Shown here: positions 1 through 7,446 of the stretch, piece after piece
Layout of the letters: every line of letters starts with the position of its first letter
Numbering within the stretch: the first letter of the stretch is position 1
Origin: Nitrospirota bacterium
GTDB taxonomy: Bacteria; Nitrospirota; Thermodesulfovibrionia; Thermodesulfovibrionales; Dissulfurispiraceae
Assembly: GCA_016212685.1 (NCBI GenBank)
Contig: JACREW010000178.1
Coordinates: forward strand, 1 to 12,999
Reading direction: 5' to 3'
DNA: 12,999 nucleotides
Translations under genes and position numbers: made by a program
The notes under the pieces: model-generated
Seen by the model: the letters and a program-made list of their open reading frames with translations, nothing else
Told to the model about the DNA's origin: nothing
The model's database searches: none

Positions 1-2
1 GT

Positions 3-116
3 GGACTTTTCGGGGAAGCAAGGATTGAGTTTGTAGAGAAAGATCAGAAAAAGATGGCGGGGATGGTGGGGGAGAAAAAGGCGAAGTATAGGATTAGGAA
101 AAAGCGTAAGACATGA
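3..116 (+). CDS. C-terminal tail of an unidentified protein (truncated by window edge)
   Basis: An open frame runs in from the left edge and ends at a TGA at 114-116, giving 37 residues. The last part is very basic (KKAKYRIRKKRKT), as often seen in nucleic-acid-binding tails. No family can be named from so little. It is co-directional with the next gene, 38 bp downstream, so it may be the first visible member of the same transcript. It could instead be a chance open frame; the neighbouring frames close quickly, and the lysine/arginine-rich end reads like a natural protein terminus. Confidence 0.4.
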   Translation, partial: GLFGEARIEFVEKDQKKMAGMVGEKKAKYRIRKKRKT

Positions 117-154
117 AGACTGAAAGGATGAATAACATTTAGAACGATACTTCA

Positions 155-622
155 ATGCAACAACATCCGCTTATCGAAAGGATTTTCAAGGCAAACCCTG
201 ATTTCCTTACGCAAAAATGGAAATCATGGATGGATATATATCCACAAGTGCGCATAGAAGGCAGAAGGGTCTTATCAGAGGACTTTTGCTATGAGATTGT
301 CCATAGCTATAATGTTTCTCTCGATGTTTTTTCTGTGGTTGGTACATCGCATCCCGATTATGGTAATAAAACAATTCGTTCTCTTCTTGATGCTCAGTAT
401 GGCTATAAAAGGTTATCTCTTAATCTTACTGCTTACGATATGAATCCTAATTATTACTTTTCGCATGAAAGGAAAAGCGACATGTCTTTCTCAAGGGTCA
501 ATAATGGCGAGTGGTATATTACCGGAGAGGGAAATCATCGAACAGCTTTAGCAAAAACAATCTTATTTTTGGATGGAAATGGTAGTTCTATGCTACATGG
601 AGTGACTATTTCTGATATATGA
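155..622 (+). CDS. Hypothetical protein with a ParB/sulfiredoxin-like GNHRT motif
   Basis: This is a 155-aa protein of unknown function. Near the C-terminus, GEWYITGEGNHRTALAK resembles the box II element of ParB/sulfiredoxin-fold domains (Gly-x-His/Arg-Arg-x-x-Ala), where the basic pair contacts nucleotide. Upstream, DMNPNYYFSHERKS could supply the preceding strand. The match is to a short motif only, so the fold is an inference. No signal peptide or membrane segment is seen. The ATG at 155 is the only usable start, because an in-frame TAG lies at 140-142; no good ribosome binding site precedes it. Its stop overlaps the next gene's start (ATGA, 619-622), which suggests translational coupling. 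Base composition is AT-rich compared with mutS and clpC, consistent with an accessory or transferred block. Confidence 0.7.
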   Translation: MQQHPLIERIFKANPDFLTQKWKSWMDIYPQVRIEGRRVLSEDFCYEIVHSYNVSLDVFSVVGTSHPDYGNKTIRSLLDAQYGYKRLSLNLTAYDMNPNYYFSHERKSDMSFSRVNNGEWYITGEGNHRTALAKTILFLDGNGSSMLHGVTISDI

Positions 623-909
623 TAGATTTGCAATTTATGGATGAATTTGAGAAGCTTAGGGTATTTATAGAGGGAAACAGACTACCTTATTATGTTGAGC
701 CGAAGAGAGAACTTATAGAAGAAGAGTCATACGGTAATAAGATTATTAAAAGATTCAAGACAAGCATATTTTTCAGCGATAGGAAAACGCAGGAACAGAA
801 GATAATCGGACCAAATGAAATCGGAAAAATATCTAAGTATCTTTGGAGACTGCATCAAAACAATTGGGAAGGGATGGTGCGTCGTTTTATAAAGGCAATT
901 ATCGGTTAA
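619..909 (+). CDS. Small hypothetical protein, translationally coupled
   Basis: This 96-aa protein is of no recognised family. It is charged, has no membrane segment or signal peptide, and starts with an acidic, aromatic stretch (MIDLQFMDEFEKLRVF). It ends in a basic, probably helical segment (LWRLHQNNWEGMVRRFIKAI). The start codon overlaps the stop of the upstream gene (ATGA), so the two are probably made in a fixed ratio and may interact. The gap to the following AlbA_2 gene is 33 bp. A small-partner role, such as one half of a toxin-antitoxin or regulator pair, is possible but has no motif support. Confidence 0.6.
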   Translation: MIDLQFMDEFEKLRVFIEGNRLPYYVEPKRELIEEESYGNKIIKRFKTSIFFSDRKTQEQKIIGPNEIGKISKYLWRLHQNNWEGMVRRFIKAIIG

Positions 910-942
910 TCTAATCGTTTATGAAGGGGAGTACATAATTAG

Positions 943-2124
943 GTGAATATACCGGAAGAACTTCTTTACGAAGAAGAAAGTTCAACGCTGGATTTTAAAG
1001 GCAAGCAGTATAACTTTATTAGCGCAGATGATGTGCAAAAAGGTGAACTGCTCAAAGACATATTGGCATTTGCAAACGCATGGAGAAGGATTGACGCATA
1101 TATCTTAATAGGTATTAAAGAGATTAAGGGTAGCAAGAGTGAGGTGATTGGCATTGAGGATGAATTAGACGATGCTCAACTGCAACAGTTTGTTAATAGT
1201 AAAACTCAGCGTCCGGTAACCTTTCATTACAAAACTGTTATTATCGAAGATAAAAAAGTAGGAGTGATCCATATTCCTGTTAATCAAAGACCGATATATT
1301 TAAAAAATGATTACGGCAAATTGAAGAAGAATGTAGTTTACATCAGGCGAGGCAGCGCGACAGATGAGGCCAGCCCTGACGAAGTGGCACAAATGGGACT
1401 TTCTGAATTGTCGCCTAATGAAAATATTCCCACGCTTGATTTTGAGTTTGCAGATGCGAAAAATCATGTTCAGTTAGGGAAGGTGCTAAAGTTAAAGACC
1501 ATACATCTTTCTGTCCCGAAAGAAAAAGAAATCCCTGATTATGAGGAACGTCAAGGTTTTGGTGCTTTGCAAGTCAATATATCTACATTTAATTCTAATA
1601 GAGACTACTATAGAGAGTTAGTGGATTTTTATTACTGGTTTAACAAAGCAAGAAGAATAGGATTTGTGATTAAAAATAGCTCTGGCGTTGTTGCTAATAA
1701 TGTAAGGATTGAAATGGACGTTGCAGATAGCGATAAGAAATTTACTTTTTTTAGTGCCGATAAATTTTCTGATTATCCAAAGGCACATAGAAATTTTCTT
1801 GAGAATATACGTCCATTGAGCCAACAGCTAAAAGATATGCAACAAAAGCCTGATATTGTAATAAAGAGGTTCTCTAACAAATGGCATATAGAAGCAAAGT
1901 TTGAAAAAGTGCAGCCACAACAAACAGCTTTTACAAAAGATTTTATCTATTTTGCTCCTGATTACAATTGCTCTATAGAATTAGAAGGAAAAATATTTGC
2001 AGATAATTTGCCTAATCCTCTGATTGAGAAACTATCTATTGAATCACAAGTTGAAAACAGGAATGGCAGCTTAGATGAGATACGAAGAATGCATTATGAG
2101 ATAGTACTAAAGAATAAATCATAG
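943..2124 (+). CDS. AlbA_2 (Schlafen-type) domain protein with C-terminal beta-rich domain
   Basis: This 393-aa protein has an N-terminal AlbA_2 domain (formerly AAA_4, the Schlafen core fold) over about residues 5-155. Visible hallmarks are the opening acidic motif ESSTLDFK (12-19), LLKDILAFANA (36-46), the strand YILIGI (53-58), the segment VIHIPVNQRPIYLKND, and the closing VYIRRGSAT followed by ASPDEVAQM. Family members bind nucleic acids or nucleotides; some are nucleases and many occur as accessory, phage-defence or regulatory genes. Residues 160-393 look beta-rich (for example RIGFVIKNSSGVVANNVRIEMDV), perhaps an Ig-like or immunoglobulin-type sandwich; this is inference. Translation starts at GTG 943, with AGGGGAG at 925-931 as a somewhat distant ribosome binding site; the ATG at 921 is closed by a stop within six codons. 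It is probably cotranscribed with the two genes upstream. Molecular activity cannot be assigned. Confidence 0.8.
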   Translation: MNIPEELLYEEESSTLDFKGKQYNFISADDVQKGELLKDILAFANAWRRIDAYILIGIKEIKGSKSEVIGIEDELDDAQLQQFVNSKTQRPVTFHYKTVIIEDKKVGVIHIPVNQRPIYLKNDYGKLKKNVVYIRRGSATDEASPDEVAQMGLSELSPNENIPTLDFEFADAKNHVQLGKVLKLKTIHLSVPKEKEIPDYEERQGFGALQVNISTFNSNRDYYRELVDFYYWFNKARRIGFVIKNSSGVVANNVRIEMDVADSDKKFTFFSADKFSDYPKAHRNFLENIRPLSQQLKDMQQKPDIVIKRFSNKWHIEAKFEKVQPQQTAFTKDFIYFAPDYNCSIELEGKIFADNLPNPLIEKLSIESQVENRNGSLDEIRRMHYEIVLKNKS

Positions 2125-2161
2125 TAACGGTATTGTTTTAAATTTTAATATGCCGCTTCCT

Positions 2162-2929
2162 CTACTTCCTCCTCTCAAACACAATCGCTGCGATGATGAC
2201 GAAAACAATTGATGAAATGACGATTGCCGCAACGTCGAGCGATAAAGGGAAATCGTGAGTCAATAATTTCTTTTCTGGAAATATCATATATTTCAGCGCG
2301 TCTATGCCGTAAGTCAGCGGATTGATCTTCGTAAGAAAGCCGAGCACATGAGGCAGGAGTTTTACCGGATACATGGCTCCGGATAAGAAGAACATGGGCA
2401 TGATGATAAAGTTCATTATAACGCTGAAGCTTTCGAGGTTTTCATAAAACACGGCTATGAGTATTCCGAGCGAGGCAAGGCAGAATGACAGCATGGCGGA
2501 AATGCATAGTATGAGGATTATTTGGTCTATTCCTAACTTCAGCCCGATAACAGGGAAAAGCAGAACTATTATCAACGCCTGAAATGTCGATACCATCGTG
2601 CCGCTCAATGCCTTGCCTATCACAATGGAAAATCTTGACACGGGAGCTACGAGCATTTCCTTCATGAACCCGAATTCCTTGTCCCATATTATGGAAATGG
2701 ATGAGAATATCGAACTGAACAGGATGGTCATTCCTATGATGCCGGGAAATATGAACTGCATATAGGGCATTCCCATATCCGGAGATACCATCTTAGACAT
2801 GCCGCCTCCTACCAAGAACAACCACAGGAGCGGCCTTGCAAGCGTGGATATGAGCCTCCCGCGCTCGCGCACGAACTTGATGAATTCCCGCGCGACAATC
2901 ACATATATGGCGTTTAAATCAGATCGCAT
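2162..2929 (-). CDS. ABC-2 type transporter permease (DrrB-like)
   Basis: This 255-aa inner-membrane protein has about six hydrophobic segments. After a cytoplasmic start (REFIKFVRERGRL) come membrane spans near residues 28-42, 60-82, 105-135, 138-162, 168-190 and 230-250. Between spans 2 and 3 lies the typical ABC-2 segment WDKEFGFMKEMLVAPVSR, whose coupling helix contacts the ATPase. NPLTYGIDALKYM near the end is also characteristic of the DrrB/NodJ class. It would form a homodimer with the ATPase encoded upstream on the same strand and export an unknown substrate (drug, lipid or glycan). The stop lies 37 bp from the end of the convergent AlbA_2 gene, with no clear hairpin terminator between. 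A 170-bp gap separates it from its ATPase gene, unusually long for this pair, and is filled by the folded element at 2953-3076. Confidence 0.9.
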   Translation of the reverse strand: MRSDLNAIYVIVAREFIKFVRERGRLISTLARPLLWLFLVGGGMSKMVSPDMGMPYMQFIFPGIIGMTILFSSIFSSISIIWDKEFGFMKEMLVAPVSRFSIVIGKALSGTMVSTFQALIIVLLFPVIGLKLGIDQIILILCISAMLSFCLASLGILIAVFYENLESFSVIMNFIIMPMFFLSGAMYPVKLLPHVLGFLTKINPLTYGIDALKYMIFPEKKLLTHDFPLSLDVAAIVISSIVFVIIAAIVFERRK

Positions 2930-2952
2930 ACGGTTTCAACTCGGCTATCTTA

Positions 2953-3076
2953 GGAGGACAAGGTATTAGAGCGGCTTCGGCAGCCCAAGCGTAACATGGA
3001 TGTTTAAGCGGGCTGGCGCAGCCTCGGAGAAAGGCTTGGATGCCTTTCGAGAATGAGCGGCAATACCTTGTTCTCC
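2953..3076 (+). ncRNA. Candidate structured RNA with 15-bp closing stem and GGA-loop hairpins
   Basis: Arms 2953-2967 and 3062-3076 pair over 15 consecutive bases. On the + strand one pair is a G-U wobble (2957/3072), while the - strand would have a C-A mismatch, so the fold favours + strand RNA. Inside lie further hairpins: AACAT/ATGTT (2993-3004, loop containing ATGGAT), GGCTG/CAGCC (3011-3023), and GAAAGGC/GCCTTTC (3029-3048, loop TTGGAT). The 7-mer GAGCGGC occurs twice (2969-2975, 3055-3061). Paired hairpins with an ATGGAT-type loop recall the published TwoAYGGAY RNA motif and CsrA/RsmA binding sites; that identity is an inference. It lies between two minus-strand ABC transporter genes, and is therefore antisense to their message. 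Alternatively it is a small repeat or MITE-like DNA element; no target-site duplication was found. Confidence 0.45.
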
Positions 3077-3099
3077 AATAGATTACAAAAATATTCAAG

Positions 3100-4089
3100 T
3101 TATCCCCTATCGAATTTTTTTCTATACGACCTTATGGATTCCTTCAACTCATCTCCGCCTGATACCGCTTCCGGCCTTATCGCTTTGCCTGTCAGCTTCA
3201 AAAACACATCGTTGAGGGTCGGCCTCTGGAGCCTCACGGATACTACGGCATCCGCAAGGGTATTGATAAGCTTCGGAATGCAGGCGTCTCCCTTTGACAC
3301 GGATATGAATATCTCTCCGTTTTTTTCCTCGGCATCGAGATTCAGGCTTGCTTTAATCTCATCTATAGCCGCAACATTGTTTCTTGTCTTTAAATAAATG
3401 ACATCCCCGCCGACCATTTTTTTTAATTCTTCCGGCGAGCCCTGCGCGATTATTTTTCCCTTATCTATTATAGCTATCTTATCGCATATCTCTGCCTCTT
3501 CCATGTAATGCGTGGTCATGAATATGGTAACGGCATGTTTTTTCGGAAGTTCCGATATGAATTCCCATAGATTGGTTCTGCTCTGCGGATCGAGTCCGAG
3601 CGTAGGCTCGTCGAGAAAGAGCACCTTGGGCTGGTGGATTATAGAGCGCGCCACTTCAAGCCTTCTTTTCATTCCGCCCGAAAATTTTTTCACAGTGTCG
3701 TCTTTTCTTTCATACAGTCCTACAAAATTTAGCGCATCATCAATCCTTCCCTTTCTCTCGGTTTTAGGAACATTGTAAAGGTATGAATGAAACAACAGGT
3801 TTTCGTACGCGGTCAGTTCTTTATCGAGGGTATTATCCTGAAAGACGATGCCTATATTTTTTCTTACCGCAGGCGATTCCTTCATGCAGTCGTGGCCGTC
3901 TATCGACGCGCCGCCTGATGTGGGAGACAAAAGGGTGCATAGGATATTGATGGTGGTCGTTTTCCCCGCGCCGTTGGGACCGAGGAATCCGAAGATAGTT
4001 CCTTCCTGAACCTCGAATGATATTCCGTCAACGGCTGTTATGGAGCCGAACTTTTTTGTAAGGTTTTCAACCGTGATTATAGCAGTCAT
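3100..4089 (-). CDS. ABC transporter ATP-binding protein (DrrA-like)
   Basis: This 329-aa nucleotide-binding subunit powers an ABC-2 type exporter by hydrolysing ATP on the cytoplasmic face. All motifs are intact: Walker A GPNGAGKTT (37-45), Q-loop IVFQDNTLD (81-89), signature FSGGMKRR (136-143), Walker B VLFLDEPTLGLDP (156-168) and H-loop TTHYMEEAE (192-200). Residues 215-329 form the extra C-terminal domain usual in the DrrA/daunorubicin-resistance class, ending in a charged tail. Its partner permease lies downstream on the same strand after a 170-bp gap. The substrate cannot be told from sequence. It is transcribed divergently from mutS. A 5-bp inverted repeat, GCATG-N6-CATGC (4103-4118), lies just before its start and might be an operator. 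No convincing ribosome binding site is visible before the ATG. Confidence 0.92.
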   Translation of the reverse strand: MTAIITVENLTKKFGSITAVDGISFEVQEGTIFGFLGPNGAGKTTTINILCTLLSPTSGGASIDGHDCMKESPAVRKNIGIVFQDNTLDKELTAYENLLFHSYLYNVPKTERKGRIDDALNFVGLYERKDDTVKKFSGGMKRRLEVARSIIHQPKVLFLDEPTLGLDPQSRTNLWEFISELPKKHAVTIFMTTHYMEEAEICDKIAIIDKGKIIAQGSPEELKKMVGGDVIYLKTRNNVAAIDEIKASLNLDAEEKNGEIFISVSKGDACIPKLINTLADAVVSVRLQRPTLNDVFLKLTGKAIRPEAVSGGDELKESIRSYRKKFDRG

Positions 4090-4202
4090 TTAAGAAATTG
4101 TAGCATGTTGAACCATGCAAAATCCCGCGCGGCAGAAATGCCCTTTATGATAAAAGAGCATATAGTTCATGACGGCGGCATAAAAACTTCCGATGCGGGA
4201 TG

Positions 4203-4231
4203 TTATGTCGAAAATAATTATCTGTTATAAT
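4203..4231 (+). promoter_or_regulatory. Extended -10 promoter for mutS
   Basis: TATAAT at 4226-4231 matches the sigma-70-type -10 consensus perfectly and is preceded by TG one base upstream (4223-4224), forming an extended -10. A 17-bp spacer leads to a weak -35 (TTATGT, 4203-4208), which the extended -10 would compensate for. Transcription would start near 4238, giving a leader of about 40 nt before the GTG at 4277, with GAGGT (4266-4270) as ribosome binding site. The same promoter probably drives coaE. Confidence 0.6.
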
Positions 4232-4276
4232 GATGATGAACTTTCCGGGTTATAAATTTTATTTTGAGGTTAAACA

Positions 4277-6844
4277 GTGTCCGAACTTACCCCATTGATG
4301 AAGCAGTATTCCGGCATTAAGGAAAAATATCACGACGCCATTGTTCTTTTCAGGCTCGGCGATTTTTATGAGATGTTCGGCGAAGACGCTAAGGTCGCGT
4401 CGGGCATATTGCAGATTGCCTTAACAAGCCGGGATAAGAGCAAGGACGACCCTATGCCTATGTGCGGAGTCCCTTATTTCTCTATTGACGGCTATATATC
4501 GAAGCTCATTAAGGCAGGGCATAAGGTGGCGATATGCGAGCAGGTGGAAGACCCTAAACTCGCTAAAGGAATCGTCCAGCGGGAGGTCGTAAAGGTAATT
4601 ACTCCGGGAACGCATGTGCCGGAACAGCCTAAGGAAAATGCGTATATAATGAGCGTATTCCCTTATCAGGGCATGACCGGCATAACTGTCGCCGACCTCT
4701 CGACCGGAGAATTCACGGTATATGAGACGGACAAGCCTGTAGAGGACGAAATAGCGCGTTATGAGCCGAGGGAGATACTCTGCCCACGGAGCCTTGAAGA
4801 AAACATTCACTATAAGGAAGTGTTCAGGGGATTTTACGTGTCTCATTACGACGACTGGTATTTCGACCACGCGGAATCGTATAAGACCCTTCTCAAATAT
4901 TTCAAGGTCTCATCTCTGGACGGATACGGCTGCGGCGGAATGAATACCGCTATCGCAGCGGCAGGCGCGCTCATAAGCTATCTCGAAGAGTCGCAGAAGA
5001 TATTGACCTTCAAAAAAATCACAGTCTTGAACCAGACGTCATACATGTTTTTAGATTCGGCCACAAAGAGGAATCTGGAATTGACCCACAACCTGAAAGA
5101 CGGCTCCGCCGAAGGCTCTCTGCTATGGGTATTGGACGAGACCCTTACTCCAATGGGCGGCAGGTTTATGAGAAACGCCGTCACGAAGCCGTTGCTGTCG
5201 TCATCCGAAATAATAAAACGTCAGGGCGCTGTCGAGGCTATAGTGGAAGATTACGAATTGATGGAGGACTTAAGGACGACCCTCAGAAAGATACAGGACA
5301 TAGAGAGGCTTACGTCGAGGATTATCTCAAGGTCGGCATGGCCGAGGGATCTGGCGGCGCTGAAAAGCTCTATAGATCACCTGCCCAAGATAAAAAGGCT
5401 TTTAATGTCTTCTTCGGATGCGTATATAAAGGAGATCGGCGGCGCCATATCGGAGTTCGTCGATCTGCAGGACTTGATAGCCTTTGGTATTGTTGAAAAT
5501 CCGCCGGCTAATCCGAGGGACGGCGGCATCATCAGAAAAGGTTATAACAAGGAAGTCGATGAACTGAGGAATATATCGATAAGCGGCAAGGATTTTATAG
5601 CGCGGCTCGAAGCCGATGAAAAGCAGAGGACAGGCATATCGTCTTTGAAGGTAGGCTTCAACAGGGTATTCGGGTATTATATAGAGGTAACGAAACCTAA
5701 CCTGCATCTCGTTCCTGAAGATTACATAAGAAAGCAGACCCTCGCCAACTGCGAACGGTTTATAACCCCCGATTTAAAGGAATACGAGACAAAGGTGCTG
5801 GGAGCTGAGGACAGGCTTAAAGAACTCGAATATGAGATATTCATGAATATCCTCGAAAAGATGCAGAAGTACGCGGATCAACTCCTTGAGACATCCTCTC
5901 GTATAGCCGTGATCGACTTTCTGCTTTCGCTGGCGACCGTCGCAAAGAGATACGATTATATAAAGCCCTTGATCACCGGGGACGATGTCGTAGAAATAGC
6001 TGACGGCAGACATCCTGTTATAGAAAGGCTTATAAGAGCGTACGGCATTTCCGCAGCCGACGAAAAGTTCATACCCAATAACACGCTCATGGACTGCAAT
6101 GAAAACAGGCTGCTGGTTATAACAGGCCCTAACATGGCGGGTAAGTCCACATACATGAGGCAGACGGCGCTTATCGTCCTTATGGCGCAAATGGGCTCTT
6201 TCGTGCCTTCATCGAGCGCAATGATAGGAATAGCCGACAGGATATTCACGAGGATAGGCGCATCCGATTACATCACAAAGGGGCAGAGCACATTTATGGT
6301 GGAGATGATAGAGACGGCGAATATTCTTAATAATGCCACGGAGAAAAGCCTTATACTCCTCGATGAAGTGGGAAGAGGGACAAGCACATTCGACGGTATC
6401 AGCATTGCGTGGGCTGTCGCGGAGCATCTCGCGCATAATATTAAGGCGCGCACGCTGTTCGCAACGCATTATAACGAACTTACGGACCTCGCGTTGATAA
6501 TGGACGGCGTTAAAAATTACAACGTGGTCGTTAAGGAATGGGGAGACGAGGTAATTTTCCTAAGGAAGATAGAAAAAGGCCCTGCGGACAAGAGTTACGG
6601 CATTCAGGTTGCCCGGCTCGCAGGGCTGCCCGATAATGTTATAGAAGGGGCGAAGGTCGTGCTCGATAAGCTCGAAAAGAAAGAGGCGGGAATGTTAAAG
6701 CCGCGCGCCGCGCAGATGGACCTCTTTTTCAGCGGAGATCCTATAAAGCTTGAGTTGCTGGGAATCGATATGGAAAACCTTACCCCGCAAAAGGCGCTGA
6801 AGAAACTTGCAGAGTTGAAGAAAAAAGCGGAAGGGACGGCGTGA
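4277..6844 (+). CDS. mutS: DNA mismatch repair protein MutS
   Basis: At 855 aa this is full length for the MutS1 family. It binds mismatches and small loops as a dimer, then uses ATP to become a sliding clamp that recruits MutL. The mismatch-reading Phe-x-Glu motif is present (GDFYEMF, Phe30 and Glu32). Connector, core and clamp domains follow; the core includes KVGFNRVFGYYIEV, typical of MutS. The ATPase has Walker A GPNMAGKST (617-625) and LLDEVGRGTSTFDG, with the Walker B acidic pair at 696-697, then FATHYNEL. Near the C-terminus QMDLFF (813-818) fits the beta-clamp-binding QxxLF pattern. Translation starts at GTG 4277 behind GAGGT (4266-4270). Its last bases overlap the coaE start (GTGA), so the two genes are coupled although their functions are unrelated. 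No mutL is seen in the window. Confidence 0.98.
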   Translation: MSELTPLMKQYSGIKEKYHDAIVLFRLGDFYEMFGEDAKVASGILQIALTSRDKSKDDPMPMCGVPYFSIDGYISKLIKAGHKVAICEQVEDPKLAKGIVQREVVKVITPGTHVPEQPKENAYIMSVFPYQGMTGITVADLSTGEFTVYETDKPVEDEIARYEPREILCPRSLEENIHYKEVFRGFYVSHYDDWYFDHAESYKTLLKYFKVSSLDGYGCGGMNTAIAAAGALISYLEESQKILTFKKITVLNQTSYMFLDSATKRNLELTHNLKDGSAEGSLLWVLDETLTPMGGRFMRNAVTKPLLSSSEIIKRQGAVEAIVEDYELMEDLRTTLRKIQDIERLTSRIISRSAWPRDLAALKSSIDHLPKIKRLLMSSSDAYIKEIGGAISEFVDLQDLIAFGIVENPPANPRDGGIIRKGYNKEVDELRNISISGKDFIARLEADEKQRTGISSLKVGFNRVFGYYIEVTKPNLHLVPEDYIRKQTLANCERFITPDLKEYETKVLGAEDRLKELEYEIFMNILEKMQKYADQLLETSSRIAVIDFLLSLATVAKRYDYIKPLITGDDVVEIADGRHPVIERLIRAYGISAADEKFIPNNTLMDCNENRLLVITGPNMAGKSTYMRQTALIVLMAQMGSFVPSSSAMIGIADRIFTRIGASDYITKGQSTFMVEMIETANILNNATEKSLILLDEVGRGTSTFDGISIAWAVAEHLAHNIKARTLFATHYNELTDLALIMDGVKNYNVVVKEWGDEVIFLRKIEKGPADKSYGIQVARLAGLPDNVIEGAKVVLDKLEKKEAGMLKPRAAQMDLFFSGDPIKLELLGIDMENLTPQKALKKLAELKKKAEGTA

Positions 6845-7446
6845 CAATAATCGGCCTTACGGGAAATTACGGAATGGGCAAGAGCACCGTTGCCCTGATG
6901 TTTAAAGAATTCGGCGCTGTTGTTATCGATACTGACGATATAGTCCGTGAACTCCTCAAAGACCCGGCTGTAATTTATGAGATAAAAAAGGCATTCGGCG
7001 ATGATATAATTCAGCACTCAGCAGTCAGCGGTCAGCCGTCGGAAATAAATAAAAAGAAACTTGCGGAAATTGTATTCGAACATCCGCATCTCAGGATTTC
7101 CCTCGAAGATATTTTGCATCCGAGGGTTTTCAAAAGGGTGGAAGAAGAAGCCGGTAAAATAACCGATCCTTCGGCAATCATAATCGTGGAAGCCCCCGTG
7201 ATATTCGAGAGAGGATATCAAAACAGGTTCGATAAGATAATAACCGTATTCGCGTCGGAGGAAGTTGCAATCAGCCGCCTTAAGGAAAAAGGAATATCCG
7301 GGGATGAGGCCCGGAAGAGATTGAAAAGCCAGTTTCCGATAGAAATGAAGATAAGCAGATCGGATTATGCCGTAGATAACGGCGGCGATATGGAAGACAC
7401 AAAAGAACAGATTAAAAAGATATATAACGAACTATTATGCGGATAA
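6841..7446 (+). CDS. coaE: Dephospho-CoA kinase
   Basis: This 201-aa cytoplasmic enzyme catalyses the last step of coenzyme A synthesis, phosphorylating the ribose 3'-hydroxyl of dephospho-CoA with ATP. The P-loop is GNYGMGKST (8-16), followed by the CoaE-typical VIDTDDIVREL (28-38), the HPRVF segment (93-97), VEAPVIFERG in place of the usual VPLLFE, and the lid region SRLKEKGISGDEARKRLKSQ. Translation starts at GTG 6841, overlapping the mutS stop; GGAAGG at 6829-6834 gives a good ribosome binding site. Residues 58-67 (QHSAVSGQPS) form an insertion relative to typical CoaE proteins, which read roughly FGxEIL-x4-INRKKL here. It is encoded by four degenerate heptamers (7012-7039) related to an insertion in priA. 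The catalytic core appears intact. Confidence 0.95.
   Translation: MTIIGLTGNYGMGKSTVALMFKEFGAVVIDTDDIVRELLKDPAVIYEIKKAFGDDIIQHSAVSGQPSEINKKKLAEIVFEHPHLRISLEDILHPRVFKRVEEEAGKITDPSAIIIVEAPVIFERGYQNRFDKIITVFASEEVAISRLKEKGISGDEARKRLKSQFPIEMKISRSDYAVDNGGDMEDTKEQIKKIYNELLCG
7012..7039 (+). repeat. Four degenerate heptamers inside coaE
   Basis: CAGCACT, CAGCAGT, CAGCGGT and CAGCCGT follow one another without gaps, fitting CAGCNNT. They encode QHSAVSGQP in a loop of CoaE. Bases 7012-7028 match 10179-10195 on the - strand (inside priA) at 16 of 17 positions, in the same sense and reading frame relative to each gene. Confidence 0.75.

Noticed and set aside
2125..2161. Bidirectional terminator between the AlbA_2 gene and the ABC permease gene
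   Set aside because: The 37-bp gap is AT-rich but shows no GC stem followed by a T-run on either strand.
3053..3397. Open frame on the + strand opposite the end of the ABC ATPase gene
   Set aside because: It is a shadow of a well-supported gene on the other strand and has no recognisable domain; its start lies inside the folded element.
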